This document shows positions 31,238-39,400 of a DNA stretch of 64,000 nucleotides, piece after piece. Position 1 is the first letter of the stretch. Every line of letters starts with the position of its first letter. The stretch is from NCBI RefSeq assembly GCF_000294655.1, contig NZ_CAHP01000021.1:62001-126000 (forward strand), written 5' to 3'. The notes beneath the pieces were generated by a model. The model was given only the letters and a program-made list of their open reading frames with translations, was not told where the DNA came from and made no database searches. A program made the position numbers and the translations under genes. This stretch comes from Magnetospirillum molischianum DSM 120. GTDB lineage: Bacteria; Pseudomonadota; Alphaproteobacteria; Rhodospirillales; Magnetospirillaceae.

Positions 31238-31846
31238 ATGACCGAGTCGATTCGCTGTCCCCGACCATCGGCCAAGCGCGACGCCATTCTTGACGCCGCC
31301 TGTGCCGTGTTTTTAGAAGTCGGGTATGCCGCTGCCAGCATGGACAGCGTTGCCAACCGCGCAAGTGTGTCCAAGGCGACGATTTACGCCCATTTCAACG
31401 ACAAGGATGATCTGTTCGGCGCTGTCATTCGCATGCGCTGCGATCGCAACCTGAACCTGACCTCGGTCGATAGCGCGCTCGACGCACGCGACACCCTGAC
31501 CGTAATCGGCCAGCGGTTTCTGAATCTACTGCTGCAACCCGATTCGTTATCGATGTATCGGCTGGTGACCGCCGAAGCCCCGCGTCAGCCCGATCTGGCC
31601 CGTGCGTTCTATGAATCCGGCCCCGGCACCAGCAAGACCCAGATCGCACAGGCGATATCCGATCTGGGGCGGCGCGGCCTGCTGAACGTCGATGATGCGT
31701 GGCAGATGGCCGACCTGTTCATCGGCATGCTGCGCACCGACTTGTTCATGCGCACGTTACTCGGCTTGCCCCAAACCAAAGAGCGCACCGTCGATCAAGC
31801 GGTTTCTGCCGCTGTCGAAACGATGCTGCGGGCCTTTGGACCTTAA
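31238..31846 (+). CDS. TetR/AcrR family transcriptional regulator
   Basis: The 202-residue protein has an N-terminal HTH (AAASMDSVANRASVSKATIY, residues about 29-48) and a C-terminal helical ligand domain of the AcrR-associated type (TetR_C). GGAGGAACA precedes the ATG. No efflux pump is adjacent. The neighbours are mlaAC upstream and a phasin gene downstream. Confidence 0.92.
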   Translation: MTESIRCPRPSAKRDAILDAACAVFLEVGYAAASMDSVANRASVSKATIYAHFNDKDDLFGAVIRMRCDRNLNLTSVDSALDARDTLTVIGQRFLNLLLQPDSLSMYRLVTAEAPRQPDLARAFYESGPGTSKTQIAQAISDLGRRGLLNVDDAWQMADLFIGMLRTDLFMRTLLGLPQTKERTVDQAVSAAVETMLRAFGP

Positions 31847-31868
31847 CCCCCCGTCCAAGACGGGGGGT
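31846..31868 (+). terminator. Hairpin between the convergent TetR and phasin genes
   Basis: ACCCCCCGTC and GACGGGGGGT form a ten-pair perfect stem with a CAA loop. It begins at the TetR stop codon, and a short T-run (GGTTTT) lies further on. It could serve both strands. Confidence 0.7.
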
Positions 31869-31885
31869 GGGGCAGGTTTTGCCGG

Positions 31886-32326
31886 CTAAGCCTTGGGCGA
31901 TGCCTTCGTGAAGGCCTCGCGGGCTTCATCCAGGCTCTGGCTGAACCGCTTGTTGAGCAGATCGAAAGCGTCGGAATTGGCCTTGGTGATCAGTTCGGCC
32001 AGTTCGCGGGCATTGACCAGAGTGCGTTCGAACGCATCCTTAGCCAGCTCAGCCTGACGGGCCGCCTTTTCGTGCGGAGCCCCTGGTTCGACGATATCCT
32101 TGGAGAGGTGGGTAACTTCGTCGATGGCCTGCCGAAGAATTTCGACCTGACGCTTAACGACGTTCTGAAGCCCTTCGAAGGCCAGCTTGTTGGCCTGGGT
32201 CAGCGCCTCGATATTCTTGCGCTGGCTGGCAACGATGGTTTCGACATCGACACCGGGAACTTTGAAGTCGCCGAGATATTTGCTGACGTCAAAATCAAAA
32301 ATGTTTTCGGACTGCTTCGCGGCCAT
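31886..32326 (-). CDS. Phasin family protein
   Basis: The 146-residue amphipathic helical protein has the phasin_2 pattern (EALTQANKLAFEGLQNVVKRQ, then LAELITKANSDAFDLLNKR). Phasins coat polyhydroxyalkanoate granules. GGAGGGTGACAGC precedes the ATG at 32326, so the longer frame is rejected. A TGC-rich inverted repeat lies just upstream. Confidence 0.92.
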   Translation of the reverse strand: MAAKQSENIFDFDVSKYLGDFKVPGVDVETIVASQRKNIEALTQANKLAFEGLQNVVKRQVEILRQAIDEVTHLSKDIVEPGAPHEKAARQAELAKDAFERTLVNARELAELITKANSDAFDLLNKRFSQSLDEAREAFTKASPKA

Positions 32327-32342
32327 GCTGTCACCCTCCATC

Positions 32343-32367
32343 CGCTGCACGATATTGCAGTGCAGCG
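32343..32367. promoter_or_regulatory. TGC-rich inverted repeat, candidate PhaR operator
   Basis: CGCTGCAC (32343-32350) and GTGCAGCG (32360-32367) are perfect inverted arms nine bases apart, 17-41 bp upstream of the phasin start. TTGC-AGT-GCAG within it is one base from the CTGC-N3-GCAG site described for PhaR in Paracoccus. Binding by PhaR here is an inference. Confidence 0.6.
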
Positions 32368-32462
32368 AAGAGTGCCAAACCTGTACGGCCGAGTCAACAA
32401 ATGTCACCCCGCTGCGTACATTTCCCTAATCATTTTTAAATTATTAGAGGTTGTAGCTCCGC

Positions 32463-33257
32463 CTATCCAGCCAATTCACGGCTGCGGTGCTCGGCGGCGG
32501 CGATTGCATCACGCAACAAGGGGCCAAACCCGGCCGTCTCGTCCATCAGCACCGCCAGGGCGGCGGCAGTGGTTCCGGCCGGACTGGTTACGGCCCGGCG
32601 CAGATCGCCAGCGGAGTCGGCGGACAGGCGCAACAACTCACCGGACCCGGCAACGGTGGCTCGGGCCAGCCGCACCGCCAGATCGAGATCCAGCCCCAAC
32701 GCCACACCGGCTTCGGCCATCGCCTCGGCCAGCAGGAAAACATAAGCCGGCCCAGAACCGGACAAAGCCGTCACAGCATCCATCTGGGATTCGTCGGAGA
32801 TCCAACCGACCTCGCCCACGGCCTCCAGCAACGACGCGGCTAAGGCACGGCGGTCGGCGGAGACTGTTTCGTCAGCAAAACAGACCGTGATGCCTCGACG
32901 CACCGCCGCCGGGGTGTTGGGCATCGCCCGGACGATCGCCAGATCATCGCCGAACGCGCGGCGGAAATAGGCGGTCGGCTTGCCCGCGGCAATCGACAGA
33001 AACAAGGCGGTGGCGACAAAACGACGATAGGGCGGCAAAGCCGCATCCATCATCTGCGGCTTCACCGCCAGAACGACGACATCGGGAACAAAGCCGGGAG
33101 GAATCGAATCGGCATCGGCCACCACGGTCACCGGGCCGACAGTGGGGCGAGTGGGATCGACCACCACCAGATCGGCGGCAGCGATACCGCGATCAAGCCA
33201 ACCGGACAACAAAGCGGACCCCATCCGGCCACATCCGACCAGAAGCACCTTGGTCAT
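32463..33257 (-). CDS. proC: Pyrroline-5-carboxylate reductase
   Basis: The 264-residue NAD(P)H-dependent enzyme makes L-proline in its last biosynthetic step. The Rossmann motif is VLLVGCGRMGSALLSGW, and the C-terminal domain has DAVTALSGSGPAYVFLLAEA, the substrate loop. Length is normal. It follows the YbjN gene on the same strand by 21 bp. Confidence 0.96.
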   Translation of the reverse strand: MTKVLLVGCGRMGSALLSGWLDRGIAAADLVVVDPTRPTVGPVTVVADADSIPPGFVPDVVVLAVKPQMMDAALPPYRRFVATALFLSIAAGKPTAYFRRAFGDDLAIVRAMPNTPAAVRRGITVCFADETVSADRRALAASLLEAVGEVGWISDESQMDAVTALSGSGPAYVFLLAEAMAEAGVALGLDLDLAVRLARATVAGSGELLRLSADSAGDLRRAVTSPAGTTAAALAVLMDETAGFGPLLRDAIAAAEHRSRELAG

Positions 33258-33278
33258 GTCAATTCGTCCCCGAAATAA

Positions 33279-33785
33279 TTAGGCCTCGCCCGCCGTTTCC
33301 AGCATCGACGCGGCAACCGCATCACGGGCGCTTTTGCCGCCCCAGATTACAAACTGAAACGCAGGATAAAAGCGTTCGCACTCGCTGACGGCGATATCGA
33401 CCAGATCCTCGACCTGCTCCTGCGACAGGGCGGTTCCCCCCCGCAACAGCGAGGTGTGGCGGAACATCGGCACCGCCTCGTCCTCCCACAGACCGAAATG
33501 GCCAAGCCACAGCTTTTCATTAACGATAGCAAGCAGGTCGCAAATCGGCGTCCGCTTGGCTTCGGGGACTTTCATATCGAATGCGCAGGTGAAATGGATC
33601 GCGCCCATATCTTCGCGCCACGCGAAGTAGAGCGAGTAATTGCACCATTTCCCCGGAACCTCGGCGGCCAATTCCTCGTCGCTGCGCCGGTCGAAGGCCC
33701 AGTCGTTGGCGGCGACGAATTGTTCGACCAGATCGACCGGGTTGGCCTGAGGCTCGTCGTCTTGACAAGCAGCGGTCAACGTCAT
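33279..33785 (-). CDS. YbjN domain-containing protein
   Basis: The 168-residue protein has a single YbjN fold (CNYSLYFAWREDMGAIHFTC, then AIVNEKLWLGHFGLW). AGGAGGACGCAGGC precedes the ATG at 33785; the frame extends further upstream but without a ribosome site. YbjN proteins resemble type III chaperones and their role is unclear. Next to proC, as in many alphaproteobacteria. Confidence 0.88.
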   Translation of the reverse strand: MTLTAACQDDEPQANPVDLVEQFVAANDWAFDRRSDEELAAEVPGKWCNYSLYFAWREDMGAIHFTCAFDMKVPEAKRTPICDLLAIVNEKLWLGHFGLWEDEAVPMFRHTSLLRGGTALSQEQVEDLVDIAVSECERFYPAFQFVIWGGKSARDAVAASMLETAGEA

Positions 33786-33950
33786 GCCTGCGTCCTCCTT
33801 GGCATGGCTCCATGCGGGAAACCTGCCCGGAATCAAATTATTGTATCCGGACAGTTTCTTCCCGACAAAGGCTAGCCTAAGCACACGATTTCCGAGGACG
33901 CAAGGCAATCCTCGGTCAAAGCATGTGAATTTTTGTGGATAACCGACCGA

Positions 33951-34217
33951 TTACAGTCGGGTATCGGTCGCTTCGGCCAGACGCGCTTCGAGAACCCGAA
34001 TGCGGGCTTCCAGAGTTTCCTGTTCCTGCCGCGCCTTACGGGCGATGGCGCTGACCACCTCGAACTCTTCGCGGGTGACCAGATCGAGACCGGCGGTGAA
34101 GCGCTCGAAATGTTCACGAAGCCGGGTTTCGACCTCGCCGCGCAGACCCGACAGCGCTCCCAGGGCGCCATTGGCGACGCGGCCGAAATCGTTGAGAAGC
34201 GGATTATGGATGGACAT
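33951..34217 (-). CDS. Accessory factor UbiK family (BMFP) protein
   Basis: The 88-residue protein has the membrane-fusogenic BMFP domain: an amphipathic N-terminal half (DFGRVANGALGALSGLRGEV) and a C-terminal coiled coil (EVVSAIARKARQEQETLEAR). UbiK homologues assist ubiquinone biosynthesis. The ATG at 34217, behind CCAGGAATC, is preferred over the frame start 33 bases upstream. It is the first gene of the probable ubiK-ybjN-proC unit. Confidence 0.85.
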   Translation of the reverse strand: MSIHNPLLNDFGRVANGALGALSGLRGEVETRLREHFERFTAGLDLVTREEFEVVSAIARKARQEQETLEARIRVLEARLAEATDTRL

Positions 34218-34320
34218 GATGATTCCTGGGCTGGAAAATTGCGGCGACATTATGTACAGGCCAGCGCCGAAGCGCCAGCCTGTTGATGGCTTGTTTCCTC
34301 ACCCCTGCCCCGATGCAATG

Positions 34321-35334
34321 TCAGCCCTTATCGCTGACACCCGCCTCATCGAAAGTCGCCATGCCATTGTGGCAGGCCAGCGCCCCCCGGAGCAAGCCGA
34401 CGGCAAGCGCCGCCCCCGATCCTTCGCCCAACCGCAGCCCGAGGTCAAGCAACGGTTCGGTTCCCAGCGCCGCGAGAAGGCGGCGATGCCCCGGCTCAGC
34501 GGAAACGTGGGCGACCCGGCAATGATCGAGCGCGTCCGGCCGCACCGCCTTGAGTGCTGCCACCGCGGCGGTCACGACATAGCCGTCGAGCAGCACCGGC
34601 ACCCGGTGCATCCGCGCCGCAACCGTCGCCCCGGCCAGCGCAACCAATTCGCGTCCCCCCAGCGCCCGCAGGATTTCCAGCGGCGGCAGACCACGATGAC
34701 GGGCAACGCCAGCCGCGACCACTTCGATTTTGCGGGCCAGCGCGCCACCTTCGACGCCGGTGCCGCGCCCGGTCCAATCGGCTGCCTCTCCGCCATACAG
34801 AGCACAGGCCAGCGCCGCCGCAGGCGTGGTGTTACCGATTCCCATCTCGCCCAGCACCAGCAGATCGGCCCCTTCGGGCACGGCGTCAATTCCGGCCTGG
34901 AACGCAGCGGCGAACTCGGCTTCGGACAGAGCCGGTCCTTGCGTGAAGTCGGCCGTCGGGCGGTCGAGGTCGATCGAGACGACATCGAGGGCGACCCCGA
35001 ACGTCCGGCACAATTGATTGATCGCGGCACCACCGTGCTGGAAATTGGCGACCATCTGCACCGTCACTTCGGCGGGGAATGCGGAAACACCCAAGGCGGC
35101 GACACCGTGATTCCCGGCGAAGATCCGGGCGCAAGGCGCATCGAGCCGAGGCGGGTGGCGTCCCTGCCAGGTCGATAGCCAGCCCGACAGATCTTCCAGA
35201 CGGCCCAGTGACCCGGCCGGCTTGGTCAGGCGCGGTTCGCGCGCGGCCCACGCCGCAGCGGCAGCGGCATCGCCATCAGGCAGCCGCGCCAACAATGCGG
35301 AAACGTCGTCCATGCCGGAAATCGTCAGGGTCAC
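34321..35334 (-). CDS. cobT: Nicotinate-nucleotide--dimethylbenzimidazole phosphoribosyltransferase
   Basis: The 337-residue enzyme activates the lower ligand of cobalamin. It shows RIFAGNHGVAALGVSAFP, LLVLGEMGIGNTTPAAAL and a C-terminal RLGEGSGAALA, all hallmarks of CobT/CobU. It is divergent from cobS with 56 bp between the starts, too short for a B12 riboswitch. Confidence 0.95.
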   Translation of the reverse strand: MTLTISGMDDVSALLARLPDGDAAAAAAWAAREPRLTKPAGSLGRLEDLSGWLSTWQGRHPPRLDAPCARIFAGNHGVAALGVSAFPAEVTVQMVANFQHGGAAINQLCRTFGVALDVVSIDLDRPTADFTQGPALSEAEFAAAFQAGIDAVPEGADLLVLGEMGIGNTTPAAALACALYGGEAADWTGRGTGVEGGALARKIEVVAAGVARHRGLPPLEILRALGGRELVALAGATVAARMHRVPVLLDGYVVTAAVAALKAVRPDALDHCRVAHVSAEPGHRRLLAALGTEPLLDLGLRLGEGSGAALAVGLLRGALACHNGMATFDEAGVSDKG

Positions 35335-35390
35335 GATCTTGTCCCCAAGCTGTTGCTGTTAAAAGAGGTTCGACCTATAACCGAACCATC

Positions 35391-36176
35391 ATGGCCGAGT
35401 CACCCCTCATTCCCGCGAACCCGCCCCGCGGCTGGCTCGCCGATCTTCACCTTGCCGCCACCTTTCTGACCCGCATCCCCCTGCCCGATCCGGGCACGGT
35501 GCCGCCGGGCGGACTGGCGGCGGCGATGCGCTGCTTCCCGCTGGTCGGTGCCGGGCTGGGGCTGAGTGCCGGGCTGATCGTGGTCGCAACCTCGTCCCTG
35601 TTGCCGCCACTGGCGACGGCGCTTCTGGCCGTGCTGATCCTGGTGCTCGCCACAGGCGCGTTGCACGAAGACGGGCTGGCCGATTTCGCCGACGGGCTGG
35701 GCGCTCGTGGCGGGCCGGAGCGGCGACTGGAAGTGATGCACGATTCCCGCAACGGCACCTTCGGCGTTCTGGCGCTGGTGTTTTCGGTTGCTCTTCGTGC
35801 CGCCGCACTCGCGGCTCTGCCGGGAGTGGGGGTAAAGATCGGCGCCCTGGTCGCGGCAGCAGCGCTGTCACGCGCCATGATTCCGGTGGCGATGCGCCGC
35901 CTCTCTCCGGCCCGGCCCGATGGGCTGGCAGCGCTGGCCGGTCGGCCGGGGACGAGGTGCGCGGCAACCGCCATTGGCATCGGCGCGGTGATCGCCGGAC
36001 TGGGGCTGGGGCTGTCCGCGATCCCCGCCATTGCCTGCGCCGCCGTGGCGGGGCTGGGCGTCGCCGAATTGGCCCGCCGCCGCCTCGGCGGTTATACCGG
36101 CGATGTCTTGGGTGCCGTTGCCCAGGCGTCGGAGATCGCCTTCTTACTCGGCGCGGCCGCAGTGATCGCCGGATAA
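35391..36176 (+). CDS. cobS: Adenosylcobinamide-GDP ribazoletransferase (cobalamin synthase)
   Basis: The 261-residue polytopic protein has about six membrane spans and the conserved cytoplasmic motif HEDGLADFADGLGARGG, whose acidic residues bind magnesium. MHDSRNGTFG follows. It joins the nucleotide loop to adenosylcobinamide in the last step of B12 synthesis. The start is the ATG at 35391; the frame upstream is antisense to cobT. Confidence 0.95.
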   Translation: MAESPLIPANPPRGWLADLHLAATFLTRIPLPDPGTVPPGGLAAAMRCFPLVGAGLGLSAGLIVVATSSLLPPLATALLAVLILVLATGALHEDGLADFADGLGARGGPERRLEVMHDSRNGTFGVLALVFSVALRAAALAALPGVGVKIGALVAAAALSRAMIPVAMRRLSPARPDGLAALAGRPGTRCAATAIGIGAVIAGLGLGLSAIPAIACAAVAGLGVAELARRRLGGYTGDVLGAVAQASEIAFLLGAAAVIAG

Positions 36177-36200
36177 ACGCCTACCCTACACGGTTCATCG

Positions 36201-37052
36201 TCATCCACGCAGGTCGGCCTCGGCGACCAGAACCTCCTGCCGATAAAAGCCGCCCTCGGGAGCCAGAACCGACGTCAGCCACGGCAATAACGCCGCCAGA
36301 TCGCGGTCGAGTCCCCAGGGCGGGTTTACGACGACCAGCCCGCTGCCGTTCAGCCGGAACGGATCGACCGGGGGACGCAGCATCAATTCGACCGCCAGGG
36401 TCTCTACCCCGCCTTCGGAACGCAGAGCACCGTATAGCCGCTCGACCGGCTCCATTCCCTTGATCGGATACCACACCAGCGTAATGGCGTTGGCCCAGCG
36501 CCGCCGGATCCGGCGTAGCGCCACCAGCAAACGCTCGTGCTCGTCCTTGACCTCGAAGGGTGGATCGATCAGCACCAGACCGCGCCGTTCCGGCGGCGGC
36601 AACAACGCCTTGACCGCCACATACCCGTCCATGTGGTGAATACCGACACGGCGGTCAGCGGCAAAACGATGGCGCAGCACATCCACATCCTCGGGGTGCA
36701 GTTCGACCAGCGCCAGTCGGTCGGTTGCGCGCATCATTCCCCGCACCAGTTCGGGCGATCCGGGATAGCAGGTGCAGCCGCCGGCGGGATTGACCGCCCG
36801 AACCGCCGCCAGATAGGGATCGAGCGCCGATGGCGGCATCGCGGCCTCCAACAGCCGGGCAATCCCGCCTTTGAATTCTCCGGTTCGCTGTGCCTCGTCC
36901 GCTTCCAGGTTGTAAGCGCCGATCCCAGCATGGGTGTCCAACGCGAAAAATGGCGTTTCCTTACGCTTTAATGCGGTCACAACCATCGCCAAAACAGCGT
37001 GTTTTACGACATCGGCGAAATTTCCGGCATGATAGGCGTGGCGGTAATTCAT
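36201..37052 (-). CDS. rlmJ: 23S rRNA (adenine(2030)-N(6))-methyltransferase
   Basis: The 283-residue protein begins MNYRHAYHAGNFADVVKHA, the RlmJ N-terminus, and has the N6-adenine methyltransferase motif DPPF in LVLIDPPFEVKDEH. The 14-residue extension from 37094 is rejected because it precedes this conserved start. It is divergent from the PAS gene and convergent with cobS. Confidence 0.93.
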   Translation of the reverse strand: MNYRHAYHAGNFADVVKHAVLAMVVTALKRKETPFFALDTHAGIGAYNLEADEAQRTGEFKGGIARLLEAAMPPSALDPYLAAVRAVNPAGGCTCYPGSPELVRGMMRATDRLALVELHPEDVDVLRHRFAADRRVGIHHMDGYVAVKALLPPPERRGLVLIDPPFEVKDEHERLLVALRRIRRRWANAITLVWYPIKGMEPVERLYGALRSEGGVETLAVELMLRPPVDPFRLNGSGLVVVNPPWGLDRDLAALLPWLTSVLAPEGGFYRQEVLVAEADLRG

Positions 37053-37201
37053 AGCTCTTCCGTGTTTTCGGTATCGTTTATAGTATGATGTCATAGACCT
37101 TAATGCCGTATTTCGTATACTCTTTAGAAGGCATCCGTGTGTCCGATCGTTTTCGGTGGCGAATATCGGTCTATCTTCTTCTTTTTTAACGAGTGTGCGA
37201 C

Positions 37202-37726
37202 ATGAGCAAGCAGGATGTTCACCTGACTGGCGTCGAGCGTACTTTCGGCCGCGACGAAATTATCGTCAGCAAAACCGATCCTAAGGGACGGATTATTTAC
37301 GCAAACGAAGTATTTCTGAATATCGCCAGCTATACTGAAGATGAGGTTCTTGGCGCTCCCCACAGCATCATCCGGCATCCCGACATGCCCCGCTGCGTGT
37401 TCAAGCTGCTGTGGGACACGATTGAATCCGGCAAAGAAATTTTCGCCTACGTTTTAAATCGTGCAAAAAATGGCGACCACTATTGGGTTCTTGCCCACGT
37501 AACGCCTACTTTTGATGGAACTGGCAAGATTGTCAGCTACCACTCGAACCGCCGCTCACCACGACGCGAAGCGGTGATCAAGGCCGATGCGCTGTATCGC
37601 GAGTTATTGGCCATCGAACAGGCCCACTCCGACCGTAAGGCCGGAATGGATGCCGCTCTCCAAGCCATGGTCTCCAAACTGCAAGCGGCGGGAATTCCCT
37701 ATGATGAATTCGTCTTCACTCTCTAA
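37202..37726 (+). CDS. PAS domain protein (Aer-like sensor module)
   Basis: The 174-residue protein is mostly one PAS domain of the Aer type ([20 protein letters not shown], then [20 protein letters not shown], then [15 protein letters not shown]). In Aer this domain binds FAD and reports redox state. A short helical tail follows and there is no transmitter domain of its own. The next gene, a chemoreceptor with no sensor domain, overlaps it by 26 bases. Confidence 0.9.
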   Translation: MSKQDVHLTGVERTFGRDEIIVSKTDPKGRIIYANEVFLNIASYTEDEVLGAPHSIIRHPDMPRCVFKLLWDTIESGKEIFAYVLNRAKNGDHYWVLAHVTPTFDGTGKIVSYHSNRRSPRREAVIKADALYRELLAIEQAHSDRKAGMDAALQAMVSKLQAAGIPYDEFVFTL

Positions 37727-39014
37727 GGCTCTCTTCGCTGCCGCTCTGGCCTCGGCGATCGGCGCGATCGACGTTGTACTGACCATGAGCCACGGTCAAA
37801 TCATCGACAGCGCCATCACATCGTCATCAATGGCCTGTGGTCTGGTTGCGGTCCTATTGTTGATGCGCGCCAACAAAGAGATCAACCGCGCCACTGCGAT
37901 CCTGAACGCAGCGGCGGGGGGGCGTCTTGATTCTCGGGTGATCCGCATCACCGAACGCGGTCAGATCGGAGCACTTGAACACTCGATCAACCGCCTGCTC
38001 GATCTGACCGAAGTGTTCACCAAGGAAGCCGACGCCGCGATGGCTCTGACCTCCGAGGGCCGCTATTTCCGCCATATCCGCACCGAAGGCATGGTCGGCG
38101 AATTCGCCGATCACGCCCGCTTGATCAACCGGGCCTTAACCGAAATGGAGCGCCGCTCACGCGAGTTCACGGTCGAGGCAACCGGCGTCGGCAACACCAT
38201 CAAGCATGTCACTAGCGTCGTCGCCTCGACCGCCACCGAGTTAGAGGCAACCGCCCAGCAGATGTCGTTGATCGCCACCCAGACCAGCGATCAATCGAGC
38301 CGGGTCGCCACCGCGGCCGGAAATGCCTCGGTGCATGTCGAACAGGTTGCCTCCGCCGCCGAGCAGGTCTCGGCAGGCATCCGCGAGGTCGCCAGCCGCA
38401 TCCAGCGCTCCGCCCATATGGCGCAAGAAACGATGCATGTCGCCGTTTCCACCGATTCCGCCATCAACGGCCTCAACGAAGCGGCCCAAAAAATCGGCGA
38501 GGTGGTCAATCTGATCACCGAAATCGCCAGCCAGACCAACCTTCTCGCCCTCAATGCCACGATTGAAGCCGCCCGCGCCGGAGAGGCCGGAAAGGGCTTT
38601 GCCGTCGTCGCCAACGAGGTCAAGCACCTCGCCAACCAGACCGCGCGGGCCACCGAAGAGATTTCGACCCAGATCGGCAGCATGCGCGAAGCGACCCAGA
38701 ACGCCGTTTCCGCTGTCCGCACGATCGCCGGCAAGATTCGCGAAATCAATGACGACGCCATCGGAATCGCCGTCTCGACCGAACAACAAAGCTCTGCCGT
38801 TGCCGAAATGAGTTCCTCGATTCGCAACGTCGCCAGCGATGTCCAAACCGTCGCCGACACAATCGGTCAGGTTGCCGACACCGCAGGCACCGCCACCGAT
38901 GCCGCCGGTCAGGTCTTGATCGCCGCCGGGGATTTGGCGGGACGAACCGTTTCGATGAATGACGACATCGAGGCTTTCGTCACTCGTGTTTGCTCCGGTC
39001 TACGCCAGAAATAG
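37701..39014 (+). CDS. Methyl-accepting chemotaxis protein lacking a periplasmic sensor domain
   Basis: The 437-residue receptor has two closely spaced membrane helices (about 8-27 and 38-56), then a HAMP-like stretch and a long coiled coil. The MCP hairpin tip is [22 protein letters not shown]. There is almost no periplasmic loop, so sensing probably depends on the PAS protein encoded immediately upstream. Two adjacent ATGs (37701, 37704) could each start it. Confidence 0.92.
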   Translation: MMNSSSLSKALFAAALASAIGAIDVVLTMSHGQIIDSAITSSSMACGLVAVLLLMRANKEINRATAILNAAAGGRLDSRVIRITERGQIGALEHSINRLLDLTEVFTKEADAAMALTSEGRYFRHIRTEGMVGEFADHARLINRALTEMERRSREFTVEATGVGNTIKHVTSVVASTATELEATAQQMSLIATQTSDQSSRVATAAGNASVHVEQVASAAEQVSAGIREVASRIQRSAHMAQETMHVAVSTDSAINGLNEAAQKIGEVVNLITEIASQTNLLALNATIEAARAGEAGKGFAVVANEVKHLANQTARATEEISTQIGSMREATQNAVSAVRTIAGKIREINDDAIGIAVSTEQQSSAVAEMSSSIRNVASDVQTVADTIGQVADTAGTATDAAGQVLIAAGDLAGRTVSMNDDIEAFVTRVCSGLRQK

Positions 39015-39128
39015 GGCTATCGGCTGATTTAACCGCTTCCACCGTCCTGTAATTGACAGCAACCCCGTCGCGAGAGCACTTTTCGAATTTGTGCTGTTCG
39101 CGCCCTGGTTGGGGCTTGGGGCCGAATC

Positions 39129-39359
39129 ATGACCGAAACTGAATTCACCGAAACACTCGCCCGCCTGGGACTGTCCCAGGCGGCTTTTGCTCGTTTGCTC
39201 GACGATTTGGGGGAACGCCAACCCGCTCCAACCACTGTCTGGCGCTGGGCCGATGGCCGATCGCGCGTTCCTATCGGGATTGGTGCCCTGCTCCGCCTGC
39301 TCGAAACCCTTCCCGACGATCTCCGCATCGACCTCACCCGCAAGGCGGCACGGCTGTAA
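39129..39359 (+). CDS. Small helix-turn-helix protein
   Basis: The 76-residue protein looks like one compact HTH: LSQAAFARLLDDLGER then PTTVWRWADGRSRVPIGIGALLRLLETL, resembling the XRE-like domain of MqsA- and YdaS-type proteins. No toxin partner is adjacent; neighbours are the MCP gene and the convergent PBP1A gene. Function unknown. Confidence 0.75.
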   Translation: MTETEFTETLARLGLSQAAFARLLDDLGERQPAPTTVWRWADGRSRVPIGIGALLRLLETLPDDLRIDLTRKAARL

Positions 39360-39400
39360 TTCCGAATTAACCGTGCCCCTCGCCGGGCGGGCGCATCCGC

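Noticed and set aside
35335-35390. Cobalamin riboswitch between cobT and cobS
   Set aside because: The interval is only 56 bp, too short for a B12 riboswitch, and no B12-box was seen.
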